In this document: piece by piece, positions 7,122 to 14,424 of the stretch | Numbering within the stretch: position 1 is the first letter of the stretch | Layout of the letters: every line of letters starts with the position of its first letter | Assembly: GCA_034434335.1 (NCBI GenBank) | Contig: DAOTZS010000132.1 | Location: 1 to 27,243 of the forward strand | Length of the DNA stretch: 27,243 nucleotides | From: DAOTZS01 sp034434335 | Lineage (GTDB): Bacteria; Chloroflexota; Anaerolineae; CG2-30-64-16 | Reading direction: 5' to 3' | Program-made: the position numbers and the translations under genes | The notes under the pieces: generated by a model | What the model was told of the DNA's origin: nothing | Database searches by the model: none | The model's input: only the letters and a program-made list of their open reading frames with translations

Positions 7122-8441
7122 ATGCCTATCCATTTTGCCTGGCCTGCAGGGCTTCTTTCCCATCTGCGCTTCCGGGCTGACGAATTCCTGGCCGGCCCGC
7201 CCGAGCCGGAGAGCTACGCTGACCCGACCGCGCGTGCCAACCGCCGTCTGCTGTGGTGGGATGGCCTCTTTTCAAACGCCTCCGAGGCGTTTGTCAACAA
7301 CTTCATCTACCCTTTTGTCGTGACCCTGGGGGCCACCAACAACCAGGTGGGCGTCATCAGCGCGCTGGGCAACCTGGGGGCAGCGGCGGGCCTGCTGCCC
7401 GGCGCCCGCCTGGCCGAGCGGCATGGCAGCTACAAGAGGCTGGTTGTGCTCACCGGTGGTGGGTTGGGCCGGGTGCTGTTGCTGGCCCTGGCCGTATTGC
7501 CCTTGCTGTGGAACGGGCCGGCACTGAGCTACCTGGTGGCCACGTTTATCGCCCTGCGGGCGTTCGTATCTCAGTTGGGCTTCCCAGCCTGGTCCGCGCT
7601 GGTGGCGCGGCTGGTGCCCCAGGCCATCCGTGGGCGCTACTTCGCGTCCCGCAACATCGGGCTGGCCCTGGCCGCCCTCCTGTTCACGCCGCTGGGCGGT
7701 CGGATCATCGAATGGGGTGGCGGTGTGCGGGGTTATCAGATCGGCTTTGCCCTGGCCGGCCTGATGGGGTTCGTGGCCACAGGCTTCTTCGCGCGCATCC
7801 AGGAACCCCCCTCTGCGGCGACGCTCCAGCCGAGCCGGCCAGAACGCGCTCGCCTGCTCAGCCTGTTGCGTGCCCATCCCCGCTTTGCTGCCTTTGCCGG
7901 TGTAACCCTGCTCTGGAACCTGGCGCTAATGGTAGCCGGCCCGTTCTTCAGCGTCTACCTGGTGCGCGAGCTGCGGGCCAGCCCCACCCTCATCGGCATC
8001 CTGGCCGCGCTCAACAGCCTGGGCAATATCGTGGGGCAACGGTACTGGGGCCGAGTCAACGACCATCGGGGTCCAGCGTGGGTGACGGGCCTGACAGGCC
8101 TGCTGATCCCGTCTCTGCCGCTATTGTGGTCTCTGGTGCCCAATGCCTGGTGGCTCATCCCCGTCGAGTTCTACAGCGGCTTTATCTGGGCCGGTTACGG
8201 GCTGGCGGGCTTCAATCTGCTCTTGAGCCTGGCGCCCGAAGCCCAACGGCCACGCTTTGCCGCGCTCTATCAGATGGCCGTGTTCGGGCCAGCTTTCGTC
8301 GGCCCGCTATTGGGCAGCGCCCTGGCCAATGCCCTCACCCTTCGGCCGCTCCTGTGGATCTCCGGTGCCGGCAGGTTTATCGCGGCCCTGCTATTCCTGC
8401 TGACCGTGGGCCGCGGCCAAGAGAGGGAGCCTCTGGAGTAG
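7122..8441 (+). CDS. MFS permease
   Basis: About 439 residues from ATG 7122. The hydrophobic profile gives about 12 membrane segments in two halves (for example IYPFVVTLGATNNQVGVISALG, LLLALAVLPLL, GLMGFVATGFF, then after a cytoplasmic loop near residue 235, LLWNLALMVAGPFF and further helices). Motif-A-like residues appear in LAERHGSYKRL in the first half and RYWGRVNDHRG in the second. The substrate cannot be read from the sequence. The frame is open upstream through the tandem hairpin array to an ATG at 6945, but that part is repeat DNA. ATG 7122 is the first start after it, although no clear Shine-Dalgarno precedes it, so the start is uncertain. It probably lacks its own ancestral leader because repeats occupy it. 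Confidence 0.85.
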   Translation: MPIHFAWPAGLLSHLRFRADEFLAGPPEPESYADPTARANRRLLWWDGLFSNASEAFVNNFIYPFVVTLGATNNQVGVISALGNLGAAAGLLPGARLAERHGSYKRLVVLTGGGLGRVLLLALAVLPLLWNGPALSYLVATFIALRAFVSQLGFPAWSALVARLVPQAIRGRYFASRNIGLALAALLFTPLGGRIIEWGGGVRGYQIGFALAGLMGFVATGFFARIQEPPSAATLQPSRPERARLLSLLRAHPRFAAFAGVTLLWNLALMVAGPFFSVYLVRELRASPTLIGILAALNSLGNIVGQRYWGRVNDHRGPAWVTGLTGLLIPSLPLLWSLVPNAWWLIPVEFYSGFIWAGYGLAGFNLLLSLAPEAQRPRFAALYQMAVFGPAFVGPLLGSALANALTLRPLLWISGAGRFIAALLFLLTVGRGQEREPLE

Positions 8442-8459
8442 AAAGGGGGCCAGGCCGGT

Positions 8460-8488
8460 TTGCTGCCCCAAACCCCTTGTGCTAACAT
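8460..8488 (+). promoter_or_regulatory. Sigma-70-type promoter for the zinc-ribbon/rbsK/rbsD operon
   Basis: TTGCTG (8460-8465), a 17-bp spacer, then TAACAT (8483-8488). It is followed by a short leader and a strong ribosome-binding site (TAAGGAGGA) before the ATG at 8526. The matches are to the consensus only; no experimental support. Confidence 0.55.
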
Positions 8489-8525
8489 AGGTGTTGCTAA
8501 TCTGCGCTAAGGAGGAGGGCTACCT

Positions 8526-8741
8526 ATGAACTGCCCCAAGTGCGGCACCTGGAACCCGGATGATAAGAGGGTCTGCTGGCGTTGCCAGACAGAGCTGCCC
8601 AAGCCTGTGGAGAAGAAAAAGGCGCGCGCCCCTGCCGTTTTCCTGGGCCTGCCCACCTGGGCCTGGGTTATGCTGGGGGCGTTGCTTGTCTTCTGGGTAG
8701 CGACGCAGTGCCTGGCACCAGCTATGATCGGTGGCCGCTAG
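8526..8741 (+). CDS. Zinc-ribbon, single-pass membrane microprotein
   Basis: 71 residues. The N-terminus is a four-cysteine zinc ribbon (CPKC...CWRC, residues 3-22), then a basic stretch (EKKKAR) and a hydrophobic helix (about 45-65, PTWAWVMLGALLVFWVATQC). The basic residues before the helix suggest that the ribbon stays in the cytoplasm. It has an unusually strong ribosome-binding site (AAGGAGGA). It ends 8 bases before the ribokinase start, so it is the first gene of the same transcript. Function is unknown; short zinc-ribbon membrane proteins are common in many phyla and no specific role can be assigned. Confidence 0.8.
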   Translation: MNCPKCGTWNPDDKRVCWRCQTELPKPVEKKKARAPAVFLGLPTWAWVMLGALLVFWVATQCLAPAMIGGR

Positions 8742-8749
8742 AGCTACCT

Positions 8750-9676
8750 ATGGCACCTCACATCGTTGTCATCGGCAGTCTGAACATGGACCTGGTAATC
8801 CAGGCCCCGCGGCACCCTCTGCCTGGGGAGACCATCACGGGTGGGCCCTTTCGCATCATCCCCGGTGGCAAGGGCGCTAATCAGGCCGTGGCCGCAGCCC
8901 GCATGGGGGGCCGCGTCACCATGATCGGCCGGGTGGGCAGCGATGCCTTTGGCGACGAATTGCTGGCCACCCTGGCAGCCGCGGGGGTAGATGTCGGCCG
9001 GGTGGAGAGGGCTACGGCAGCAACGGGCGTGGCGCTGATCACGGTCAGCGCGCAGGGCGAGAACAGCATTGTGATCGCGCCCGGGGCCAATGGCACCGTT
9101 TCGGCCGAGACGGTCCGGGCCCACGAGGCGGCCATCGCCGCAGCCGACGCCGTGCTACTGCAACTGGAGGTGCCCCTGCCAGCCGTTCAGGAGGCAGTGG
9201 CCATCGCCCATCATCACGGTGTGCCGGTTGTGCTCAACCCTGCGCCAGCTCAGCCCCTGCCAGCAGAGCTCCTGGCTCAGGTTAGCTATCTGATCCCCAA
9301 CGAACACGAGGCGGCCATTCTGGCGGGTCTGAATCCTGCTGCCAGGGAAGAGGCCAGCCGGCTGGCGGCACGGCTACAGGCCCAGGGCGTAGGGCAGGTG
9401 ATCCTGACCCTGGGCGCTCGTGGGGCGCTTTTCCTGGCACCCGAAGGTCCGGTATACGTGCCAGCCTTCCGTGTGCCTGTGGTAGATACCACGGCCGCCG
9501 GCGATGCTTTCGTTGCCGCGTTTGCAGTGGCCCTGGCTGAAGGCCAGCCGCTGGCCCAGGCGGTGCGCATGGGGTGCGCGGCCGGCGCGCTGGCCTGCAC
9601 GGTGTTTGGCGCCCAACCTTCGCTGCCCACCCGGGCCAGGGTGGAGGAGCTCATGGCCAGCTCCGGAGACCTGTAA
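8750..9676 (+). CDS. rbsK: Ribokinase (PfkB family sugar kinase)
   Basis: 308 residues. Phosphorylates D-ribose to ribose 5-phosphate with ATP. PfkB signatures are present: sugar-binding GSLNMDLV near the start, the GGKGANQAVAAARMGG block, NPAPAQPLP, and the C-terminal anion hole and catalytic aspartate in DTTAAGDAF (D252). The frame extends upstream into the zinc-ribbon gene, but homology begins at ATG 8750 (MAPHIVVIGSLNMD), so this start is chosen. The neighbouring rbsD makes ribose the most likely substrate; related PfkB kinases act on other sugars or nucleosides. No ribose transporter is adjacent. Confidence 0.92.
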   Translation: MAPHIVVIGSLNMDLVIQAPRHPLPGETITGGPFRIIPGGKGANQAVAAARMGGRVTMIGRVGSDAFGDELLATLAAAGVDVGRVERATAATGVALITVSAQGENSIVIAPGANGTVSAETVRAHEAAIAAADAVLLQLEVPLPAVQEAVAIAHHHGVPVVLNPAPAQPLPAELLAQVSYLIPNEHEAAILAGLNPAAREEASRLAARLQAQGVGQVILTLGARGALFLAPEGPVYVPAFRVPVVDTTAAGDAFVAAFAVALAEGQPLAQAVRMGCAAGALACTVFGAQPSLPTRARVEELMASSGDL

Positions 9677-9710
9677 GCGCGAGGACACGCGGGGCTCACA
9701 GAGAGGCGAG

Positions 9711-9930
9711 GTAACTATTCAGGCCGATTGAAATCGCCCTCTCTGGGCACTTCGTGCCAGGTCTCGCCCCGAAGGGCTCGGCCCGAGGGGTGTCGGCCTC
9801 CGCCGACACCCTTCACGTGTGCATCACCAGAGAGGTCGGCGAAGGCCGACCACCGGCTGCAGGCCCCAAAAGGGTGACGCCTCGGGCGAGCCCTCGGCGT
9901 GGCCCTTCCAGTCACCGCCCGAATAGTTAC
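9711..9930. mobile_element. MITE-like element, copy A (220 bp), with 8-bp target duplication
   Basis: Ends are GTAACTATTC (9711-9720) and GAATAGTTAC (9921-9930). The flanks are identical: GAGGCGAG at 9703-9710 and 9931-9938. Internally it is a chain of small palindromes: GGCACTTCGTGCC, TGTCGGC/GCCGACA, GGTCGGC/GCCGACC, and a split GGTGAC/GTCACC. Compared with copy B it carries two extra pieces of about 25-30 bp (9752-9778 and about 9878-9906), which are related inverted CTCGGGC/GCCCGAG-like modules. It carries no gene. Confidence 0.93.
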
Positions 9931-9948
9931 GAGGCGAGGGAGAGATTC

Positions 9949-10344
9949 GTGAAGAAGACCGGTCTGCTCAACCGTGATCTGTCAGAGGTGGTGGCCAGCC
10001 TAGGCCACCGCGATATGCTGGTAATCGCCGATGCCGGGTTGCCTATTCCGGCAGGGGTACGCCGCATTGACCTGGCCGTCAGCCCCGGCCTGCCCCCCTT
10101 CCTGGCCGTGCTGCAGGCGGTCTTGAGCGAGTTGAAGGTGGAAGAGGCGATCGTCGCCCAGGAGATGGGCGAGCGCAGCCCACAGGTTTTGAAAGCCCTG
10201 CGAGACGCCCTGGGTGACGTACCTATCCGCACCATGCCTCACAGCGAGTTCAAGGCCCAAACTGCGCAGGCACGTGCAGTCGTGCGCACCGGCGAATTCA
10301 CCCCGTACGCCAACGTTATCCTGATCGCCGGGGTGGTTTTCTGA
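9949..10344 (+). CDS. rbsD: D-ribose pyranase
   Basis: 131 residues from GTG 9949. Converts beta-pyranose to furanose forms of ribose, giving ribokinase its substrate. The protein begins MKKTGLLNRDLSEVVASLGHRD with catalytic H20 at the family position, followed by DAGLPIP, and it ends in the typical FTPYANVILIAGVVF. GAGGGAGA lies just upstream as ribosome-binding site. The frame is also open through the inserted element to 9754, but that part is transposon sequence. Removing the element and one target copy gives an rbsK-rbsD gap of about 44 bases, so the pair was one tight operon before insertion. It converges on the polyprenyl synthase with only 7 bases between stops. Confidence 0.92.
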   Translation: MKKTGLLNRDLSEVVASLGHRDMLVIADAGLPIPAGVRRIDLAVSPGLPPFLAVLQAVLSELKVEEAIVAQEMGERSPQVLKALRDALGDVPIRTMPHSEFKAQTAQARAVVRTGEFTPYANVILIAGVVF

Positions 10345-10351
10345 AGAAGCT

Positions 10352-11386
10352 CTACTGTACTCGCCCCGCCAGGGTATCGAGAAGCTCCCTCAGCGCGGCG
10401 TAAGCAGGCGCTACCGCGGCGGGCCTCACCAACTCCAGGGCCTGACGAGCCTCGTGCAGGGCACTCTGCACCAGACCTTCCACATAGCCCCTGGCGCCGG
10501 CCTCCTCCAGGAGAGCCAATACCCTCGGCACGTCGGCTTCCCCAAGCAGCGGGTCGGCATAGAGCCTGGCCAGGGTCGGACCTGCTGTCGGATGGCTCAG
10601 CGTGTACACCACCGGCAACGATTTCTTCCGGCTCAGGATGTCGCTGGCTGCCGACTTGCCAGTCACTGCTTCATCGCCCCAGATGCCCAGAATGTCGTCC
10701 TGCAACTGAAAAGCCCGGCCCAGGGCGGCACCGTACTGCCGGTACGCCTCGACCGCCGCGGCCGGCGCGCCGGCGATCAGCGCGCCGATCTGGGGCGCGG
10801 CCGCCAGCAGCGCGGCCGTCTTCCCGGCGATCATGGCGAAGTACTCTTCAGCAGTCACGCTGGGGCGGGACTCAAAGTAAAGGTCCAGATACTGGCCTTC
10901 AGTCAGCGCAACACAGGTCTGGTCCAGGATGTGCAGCGCGGCGAGCACGATGGGGGCTGGCACCCCTTGCTGGGCCAGGCGGTGGAAGGCCAGGTGCGCC
11001 AGGCCGAACATCCCATCACCGGCATTACAGGCCAGCGCCAGGCCGAACAACTTCCAGGCCGTCGGGCGATGCCGGCGCGTGAGGCTGTGGTCCTCGATGT
11101 CGTCGTGAATCAGGCTGAAGTTGTGCAACAACTCCAGCCCGGCCGCAGCCGGCACGGCCTGCCGCGGATCACCCCCTGCGGCAGCGCAGGCCAGAAGACA
11201 GAGCAGGGGCCGCAGGCGCTTGCCTGTGGGGGCTGCGGCCGGCCTCAACTCCTCGTCCAGCCAGCCCATGTGATACTGCATGATGCCGTAATGCCCGGCC
11301 AGGGCGGGATCTGCACTGCTCACCACGGCGCGCAGCTCAGCTTCAATCCAGGGCAGATACTCAGCACTTGCCTCGGCTAAGCTCAT
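10352..11386 (-). CDS. Short-chain polyprenyl diphosphate synthase
   Basis: 344 residues. Condenses isopentenyl diphosphate with allylic diphosphates (C15-C20 class). Visible are GKRLRP (55-60), the first aspartate-rich motif DDIED (95-99) preceded by HNFSLIH, the KT pair (189-190), and the second motif FQLQDDILGIWGD (D230/D231). In the second motif the usual last D is replaced by G, as in many bacterial geranylgeranyl/farnesyl synthases. A Phe lies five residues before the first motif, a position known to influence chain length; the exact product cannot be fixed. The ATG has GAGGTG upstream. It lies downstream of the IPP isomerase on the same strand, consistent with an isoprenoid (membrane, quinone or carotenoid) supply unit. 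Confidence 0.9.
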   Translation of the reverse strand: MSLAEASAEYLPWIEAELRAVVSSADPALAGHYGIMQYHMGWLDEELRPAAAPTGKRLRPLLCLLACAAAGGDPRQAVPAAAGLELLHNFSLIHDDIEDHSLTRRHRPTAWKLFGLALACNAGDGMFGLAHLAFHRLAQQGVPAPIVLAALHILDQTCVALTEGQYLDLYFESRPSVTAEEYFAMIAGKTAALLAAAPQIGALIAGAPAAAVEAYRQYGAALGRAFQLQDDILGIWGDEAVTGKSAASDILSRKKSLPVVYTLSHPTAGPTLARLYADPLLGEADVPRVLALLEEAGARGYVEGLVQSALHEARQALELVRPAAVAPAYAALRELLDTLAGRVQ

Positions 11387-11419
11387 TTATGAACACCTCG
11401 TAGGGGTCCTACTCCTGAC

Positions 11420-11450
11420 GGTGCCTGGTGCCTCTCAGGTGTCAGGCACT
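11420..11450. repeat. Short inverted repeat upstream of polyprenyl synthase
   Basis: GTGCCTG and CAGGCAC arms flank a CT-containing loop in the leader of the polyprenyl synthase gene. It may be a decayed hairpin repeat; no regulator is implied. Confidence 0.45.
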
Positions 11451-11517
11451 TTGTTGCGACTTGAAAAATCATCCCGGCAATCCCTTGCTTTGCCTGCGGG
11501 CAAGGCTTCCCGGGTTG

Positions 11518-11704
11518 TGGCCCTCACCCTACCCCTGCCCCCTGCCCTCTCCCGCTCGCCATCGGCGGCGGTAGAGGGGAGGAGGTGGCAAAAGCGGGTT
11601 TGTGGCAGCGGCCGAAGGCCGCCGCCACAAACCCGCCTCTTCAATCCCTCCTCTCCCCCTGGCCGTAAGGCCAGGGGGAGAGGAGGGTGAGGGGCAGTGA
11701 ATGC
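11518..11704. repeat. Large C/G-rich foldback repeat, copy 1
   Basis: C-rich tract at the left, G-rich tract at the right ending GGGTGAGGGGCAGTGA. The central hairpin has 20-base arms (11594-11613 and 11617-11636) with one mismatch and a 3-nt loop GAA. A second hairpin CTCCCCCTGGCC/GGCCAGGGGGAG lies at about 11651-11681. The block CCCGCTCGCC...GGCGGC near 11551 is shared with the copies at 15028 and 19275. It fills the gap between the two isoprenoid genes; no gene is seen here. Confidence 0.85.
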
Positions 11705-11713
11705 CAGCAGTCT

Positions 11714-12763
11714 TCAGACATGCCCCCAGATGCCCGGCACATCCACCGGCTCGATGCGGCCTGGTTCGCGCAACGCCGCGATGTTGCCGGCGCCGGCGCA
11801 GAACATGGCGATGCGCAGCTCAGCCGCCAGGCGGTCGATCAACGCCATGACCTCGGCGGCTGAAACGGCCGCGGCCTTGAGGAAGGGGCCGGCAATGCCC
11901 ACCGCGGTCGCGCCCAGGGCCAACGCCTTGGCGGCTTCGATGCCCGTCCGTATGCCGCCACTGGCGATCAGGGGCAGATGCGGCGCGGCCCGCCGCGCCA
12001 TCAGAAGGGTCTCGGCCGTGGGAATGCCCCAGTCGGCAAAGGCCCTGGCCAGCAGGCGAGAGTTCTCGTCTGCCGCGCGATAGCTCTCGACCTGGCTCCA
12101 CGAGGTGCCGCCAGCCCCGGCCACATCCAGTGCAGCTACCCCGGCCTCAGCCAACTGCCGGGCCACCCGTTCGCTGATCCCCCACCCGACTTCCTTGACG
12201 ACCACCGGCACGCCCACCGCGCGGCACACGGCAGCAATCCGCTCCAGGACCCCCTTCCAGTTCCAGTTGCCATCCGCCTGCAGAGCCTCTTGCAACGGGT
12301 TGAGGTGCAGGATCAGGGCGTCGGCGCCGATCATCTCCACGGCCCGCCGACAGTGATCCACCGTATACCCGTAATTGAGCTGCACCGCGCCCAGGTTGGC
12401 GAAGAGCAGGATGTCGGGCGCCACCTCGCGGACATGGAAGGTGTGGACGCTGTCCGCCTGCTCCAGGCCCGCGCGTTGCGAGCCCAAGCCCATGGCCACG
12501 CCCCGCGCCTGCGCGGCCTGGGCCAGGTTGCGGTTGATTTCCCCCGCCGCCCCGGTACCCCCGGTCATCGGTGAGATCACCAGAGGCACGCGCAGGCGCT
12601 TGCCGAGCAACGTCACACTGGTGTCCACAGCCGCCAGGTCGAGTTCAGGCAGTGCCTGATGGATCAGGCGATAACGCTCGAAGCCATTGGTCAGCCGCGG
12701 GAACTGGACATCCTCCTCGAGGTTGATCCGGATGTGGTCGGCCTTGCGCTGCTCATGGACCAT
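11714..12763 (-). CDS. fni: Type 2 isopentenyl-diphosphate delta-isomerase (FMN-dependent)
   Basis: About 349 residues. Interconverts isopentenyl and dimethylallyl diphosphate using reduced FMN. Family hallmarks in order: RKADHIRI at the N-terminus, SPMTGGTG, GLGSQR, FANLGAVQL, HLNPLQEALQ (substrate and metal region), VVKEVGWGIS, DVAGAGGTSW and the C-terminal phosphate-binding ASGGIRTGIEAAKALALGA. Two adjacent ATGs (12764-12766 and 12761-12763) follow AGAAGGAGACG; the second has better spacing and is used here. A longer frame to 12802 has no ribosome-binding site. It is transcribed toward the polyprenyl synthase. Confidence 0.93.
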   Translation of the reverse strand: MVHEQRKADHIRINLEEDVQFPRLTNGFERYRLIHQALPELDLAAVDTSVTLLGKRLRVPLVISPMTGGTGAAGEINRNLAQAAQARGVAMGLGSQRAGLEQADSVHTFHVREVAPDILLFANLGAVQLNYGYTVDHCRRAVEMIGADALILHLNPLQEALQADGNWNWKGVLERIAAVCRAVGVPVVVKEVGWGISERVARQLAEAGVAALDVAGAGGTSWSQVESYRAADENSRLLARAFADWGIPTAETLLMARRAAPHLPLIASGGIRTGIEAAKALALGATAVGIAGPFLKAAAVSAAEVMALIDRLAAELRIAMFCAGAGNIAALREPGRIEPVDVPGIWGHV

Positions 12764-12853
12764 CATCGTCTCCTTCTGTCGCGCCTGATAACCCACCCGC
12801 AACTTCTCCGGCCGTCCGGTGTTGATTGGGATAGGCCAGCGGTGGGCAAGCCC

Positions 12854-12882
12854 ATCTTACCAGTCGCTGTGGCGCTTGTCAA
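12854..12882 (-). promoter_or_regulatory. Sigma-70-type promoter for IPP isomerase
   Basis: Read on the minus strand: TTGACA (12882-12877), 17-bp spacer, TAAGAT (12859-12854). It lies about 90 bases upstream of the isomerase start with nothing between that looks coding. Confidence 0.75.
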
Positions 12883-12916
12883 AGGCTCTGCATGCCCCGG
12901 GCTTGTGCTGCGCCAC

Positions 12917-12968
12917 CCAACAGGTAGGGCTGGCAGCGGCGACTTCGGCCGCTCTCAGCACCTGTTGG
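12917..12968. repeat. Hairpin repeat between fni and acpP promoters
   Basis: Outer arms CCAACAGGT (12917-12925) and ACCTGTTGG (12960-12968), with an inner AGCGGC/GCCGCT stem around GACTTC. It is followed by another small palindrome, CGACTGAAGTCG (12970-12981), in or next to which element copy B is inserted. The remainder of 12764-13305 holds two promoters and element copy B; no gene is seen. Confidence 0.6.
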
Positions 12969-12985
12969 ACGACTGAAGTCGTTAC

Positions 12986-13148
12986 GTAACTATTCAGGCC
13001 GATTGAAATCGCCCCTCCTGGGCACTTCGTGCCGGGTGTCGGCCTCCGCCGACACCCCTCATGTATGCATCATGAGAAAGGTCGGCCTTCGCCGACCTTT
13101 GGCCGCAGGCCCAAAAAGGGTGACTTCCAGTCACCGCTGAATAGTTAC
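12986..13148. mobile_element. MITE-like element, copy B (163 bp), with 8-bp target duplication
   Basis: Ends GTAACTATTC (12986-12995) and GAATAGTTAC (13139-13148). Direct repeats GTCGTTAC flank it exactly (12978-12985 and 13149-13156). This is the most regular copy. In order it holds CGATTGAAATCG, GGCACTTCGTGCC, TGTCGGC/GCCGACA, the palindrome TCATG...CATGA around ATGCAT, GGTCGGC/GCCGACC, and GGTGACT/AGTCACC. It sits in the same orientation as copy A, 33 bp upstream of the acpP -35 box. Confidence 0.95.
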
Positions 13149-13189
13149 GTCGTTACTACGCCGCCAGCCTGCACAGTCACAGGCCAGTT

Positions 13190-13218
13190 TTGACACCCCT
13201 GGCAGGGGCTGCTACAAT
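13190..13218 (+). promoter_or_regulatory. Sigma-70-type promoter for acpP
   Basis: TTGACA (13190-13195), 17-bp spacer, TACAAT (13213-13218): a near-consensus housekeeping promoter about 90 bases upstream of the acpP start. Confidence 0.85.
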
Positions 13219-13305
13219 GGCCGCCGTTGCCGATTTATCCTGTATGCTCACCCGGCGGAAAATTGCACACCTTCATCAACCCTTACCCTGGAAGGAGAGA
13301 TTTGG

Positions 13306-13545
13306 ATGAACCAGGAAATCTTCGCCAAGGTCAAGCAGATCATTGTGGATAAACTCAATGTGGATGAAAGCCAGATCGTGCCCGAGGCCCGCTTCCGCGA
13401 AGACCTGTGCGCCGATTCCCTTGACCTGGTCGAGCTGATCATGGAGTTCGAGGAGCAATTCGGGGGGACGATCTCCGACGAGGATGCCCAGAAGATCACC
13501 ACTGTGGGAGAAGCGGTGGCCTACCTGGAGAAGCACAGCCTGTAG
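13306..13545 (+). CDS. acpP: Acyl carrier protein
   Basis: 79 residues, acidic and helical. Carries growing acyl chains in fatty acid synthesis through 4'-phosphopantetheine on S38 of the DSLDLVEL motif. Length, the FREDLCADSLDLVELIMEFEEQFG core and the C-terminal TTVGEAVAYLEKH helix are standard. GGAAGGAGAG precedes the ATG. It is alone: no fab genes flank it, and it is followed by a strong hairpin, so it is probably monocistronic with its own near-consensus promoter. Confidence 0.96.
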   Translation: MNQEIFAKVKQIIVDKLNVDESQIVPEARFREDLCADSLDLVELIMEFEEQFGGTISDEDAQKITTVGEAVAYLEKHSL

Positions 13546-13636
13546 ATCAAACAACCCAGGGTTGGGGCCGGGAAGCCTGCTCACGAATGGCCCAGACCCT
13601 CGTGGAAGATACAGGCCTCGGGTCAGAGGAATGAAA

Positions 13637-13675
13637 GCATAGAGCCCACATGGTCGTTACATGTGGGCTCTATGC
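13637..13675 (+). terminator. Strong 16-bp hairpin after acpP
   Basis: Perfect 16-bp arms (13637-13652 and 13660-13675) with a 7-nt loop GTCGTTA, about 90 bases after the acpP stop. No T-tract follows, so it is either a terminator that does not need one or an mRNA-stabilising stem. Confidence 0.6.
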
Positions 13676-13773
13676 TGCCTGGCCATGGTGGTAGCCACAA
13701 TTGACCAACGCGCTGAACATCCCAGGCACTTCAGAACTTGCCTGGCATGTTCGCTGCGCTTTCAGGAATTCTT

Positions 13774-14424
13774 ATGGCCAACGAAGAAGCAGGCAACAGG
13801 TTTTCGGCCTTGATCCTTGCCGGGGGCAACAGTACACGGCTGGGCCAGGACAAGGCCTGGCTGCCGCTCGCCGGCCAGCCTTTGATCCAACGCCTGATTG
13901 ACCGCCTCCTGCCACTGGTGGCGGAACTGGTCATCAGCACCAACCGGCCTGAAGATTTCATGGGGCTGCAGGCCTCTTTACCCTGCCCGCTGACCCTGGT
14001 TCCCGATCAACAGGTGGGGATTGGCCCGCTGGCGGGGCTCTTTGCTGGCCTCAGGGCGGCCCGCCACCCCCTGGTGTTTGCCCTGGCCGTGGACATGCCG
14101 TTCGTCAACCCCTTGTTGCTGCGCCACATGGCGACGCTGGCCGAGGGTTACGACGCAGTTGTGCCCCGGGTGCCGGTGCCCGGCAAAGAGGCCCTCCAGC
14201 CCGAGCCCCTGCACGCCCTCTATCGGCGCACCTGTCTCCCAGCCATCGAGCAACACCTGGCCGCCGGTCATCGTCAGGTCATCAGCTTCCTGCCCGATGT
14301 GCAAACACGCTATCTGATGCCGGCTGAGATCGCCCTGTTCGATCCCCACTACCTCTCCTTTTTCAACATCAACACCCCGGCCGACTGGGAGCGAGCCAGG
14401 CAGATGGCCGCTCGGGAGCGTTAG
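13774..14424 (+). CDS. mobA: Molybdenum cofactor guanylyltransferase
   Basis: 216 residues from ATG 13774 (AGGA upstream); a TTG 36 bases earlier is in frame but unsupported. Links GMP to molybdopterin using GTP. Visible are the nucleotidyltransferase signature LILAGGNSTRLGQDKAWLPL with the catalytic Lys, then GPLAGLFAGL, the metal-binding AVDMPF, EPLHALY and the terminal FFNINTPADW. It implies a molybdoenzyme using MGD elsewhere in the genome, none being in this window. Its stop overlaps the stop of rimM on the opposite strand. Confidence 0.93.
   Translation: MANEEAGNRFSALILAGGNSTRLGQDKAWLPLAGQPLIQRLIDRLLPLVAELVISTNRPEDFMGLQASLPCPLTLVPDQQVGIGPLAGLFAGLRAARHPLVFALAVDMPFVNPLLLRHMATLAEGYDAVVPRVPVPGKEALQPEPLHALYRRTCLPAIEQHLAAGHRQVISFLPDVQTRYLMPAEIALFDPHYLSFFNINTPADWERARQMAARER

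Noticed and set aside
9754..9948. N-terminal extension of RbsD
   Set aside because: This is the interior of a transposed element; the family start (with catalytic H20) corresponds to GTG 9949.
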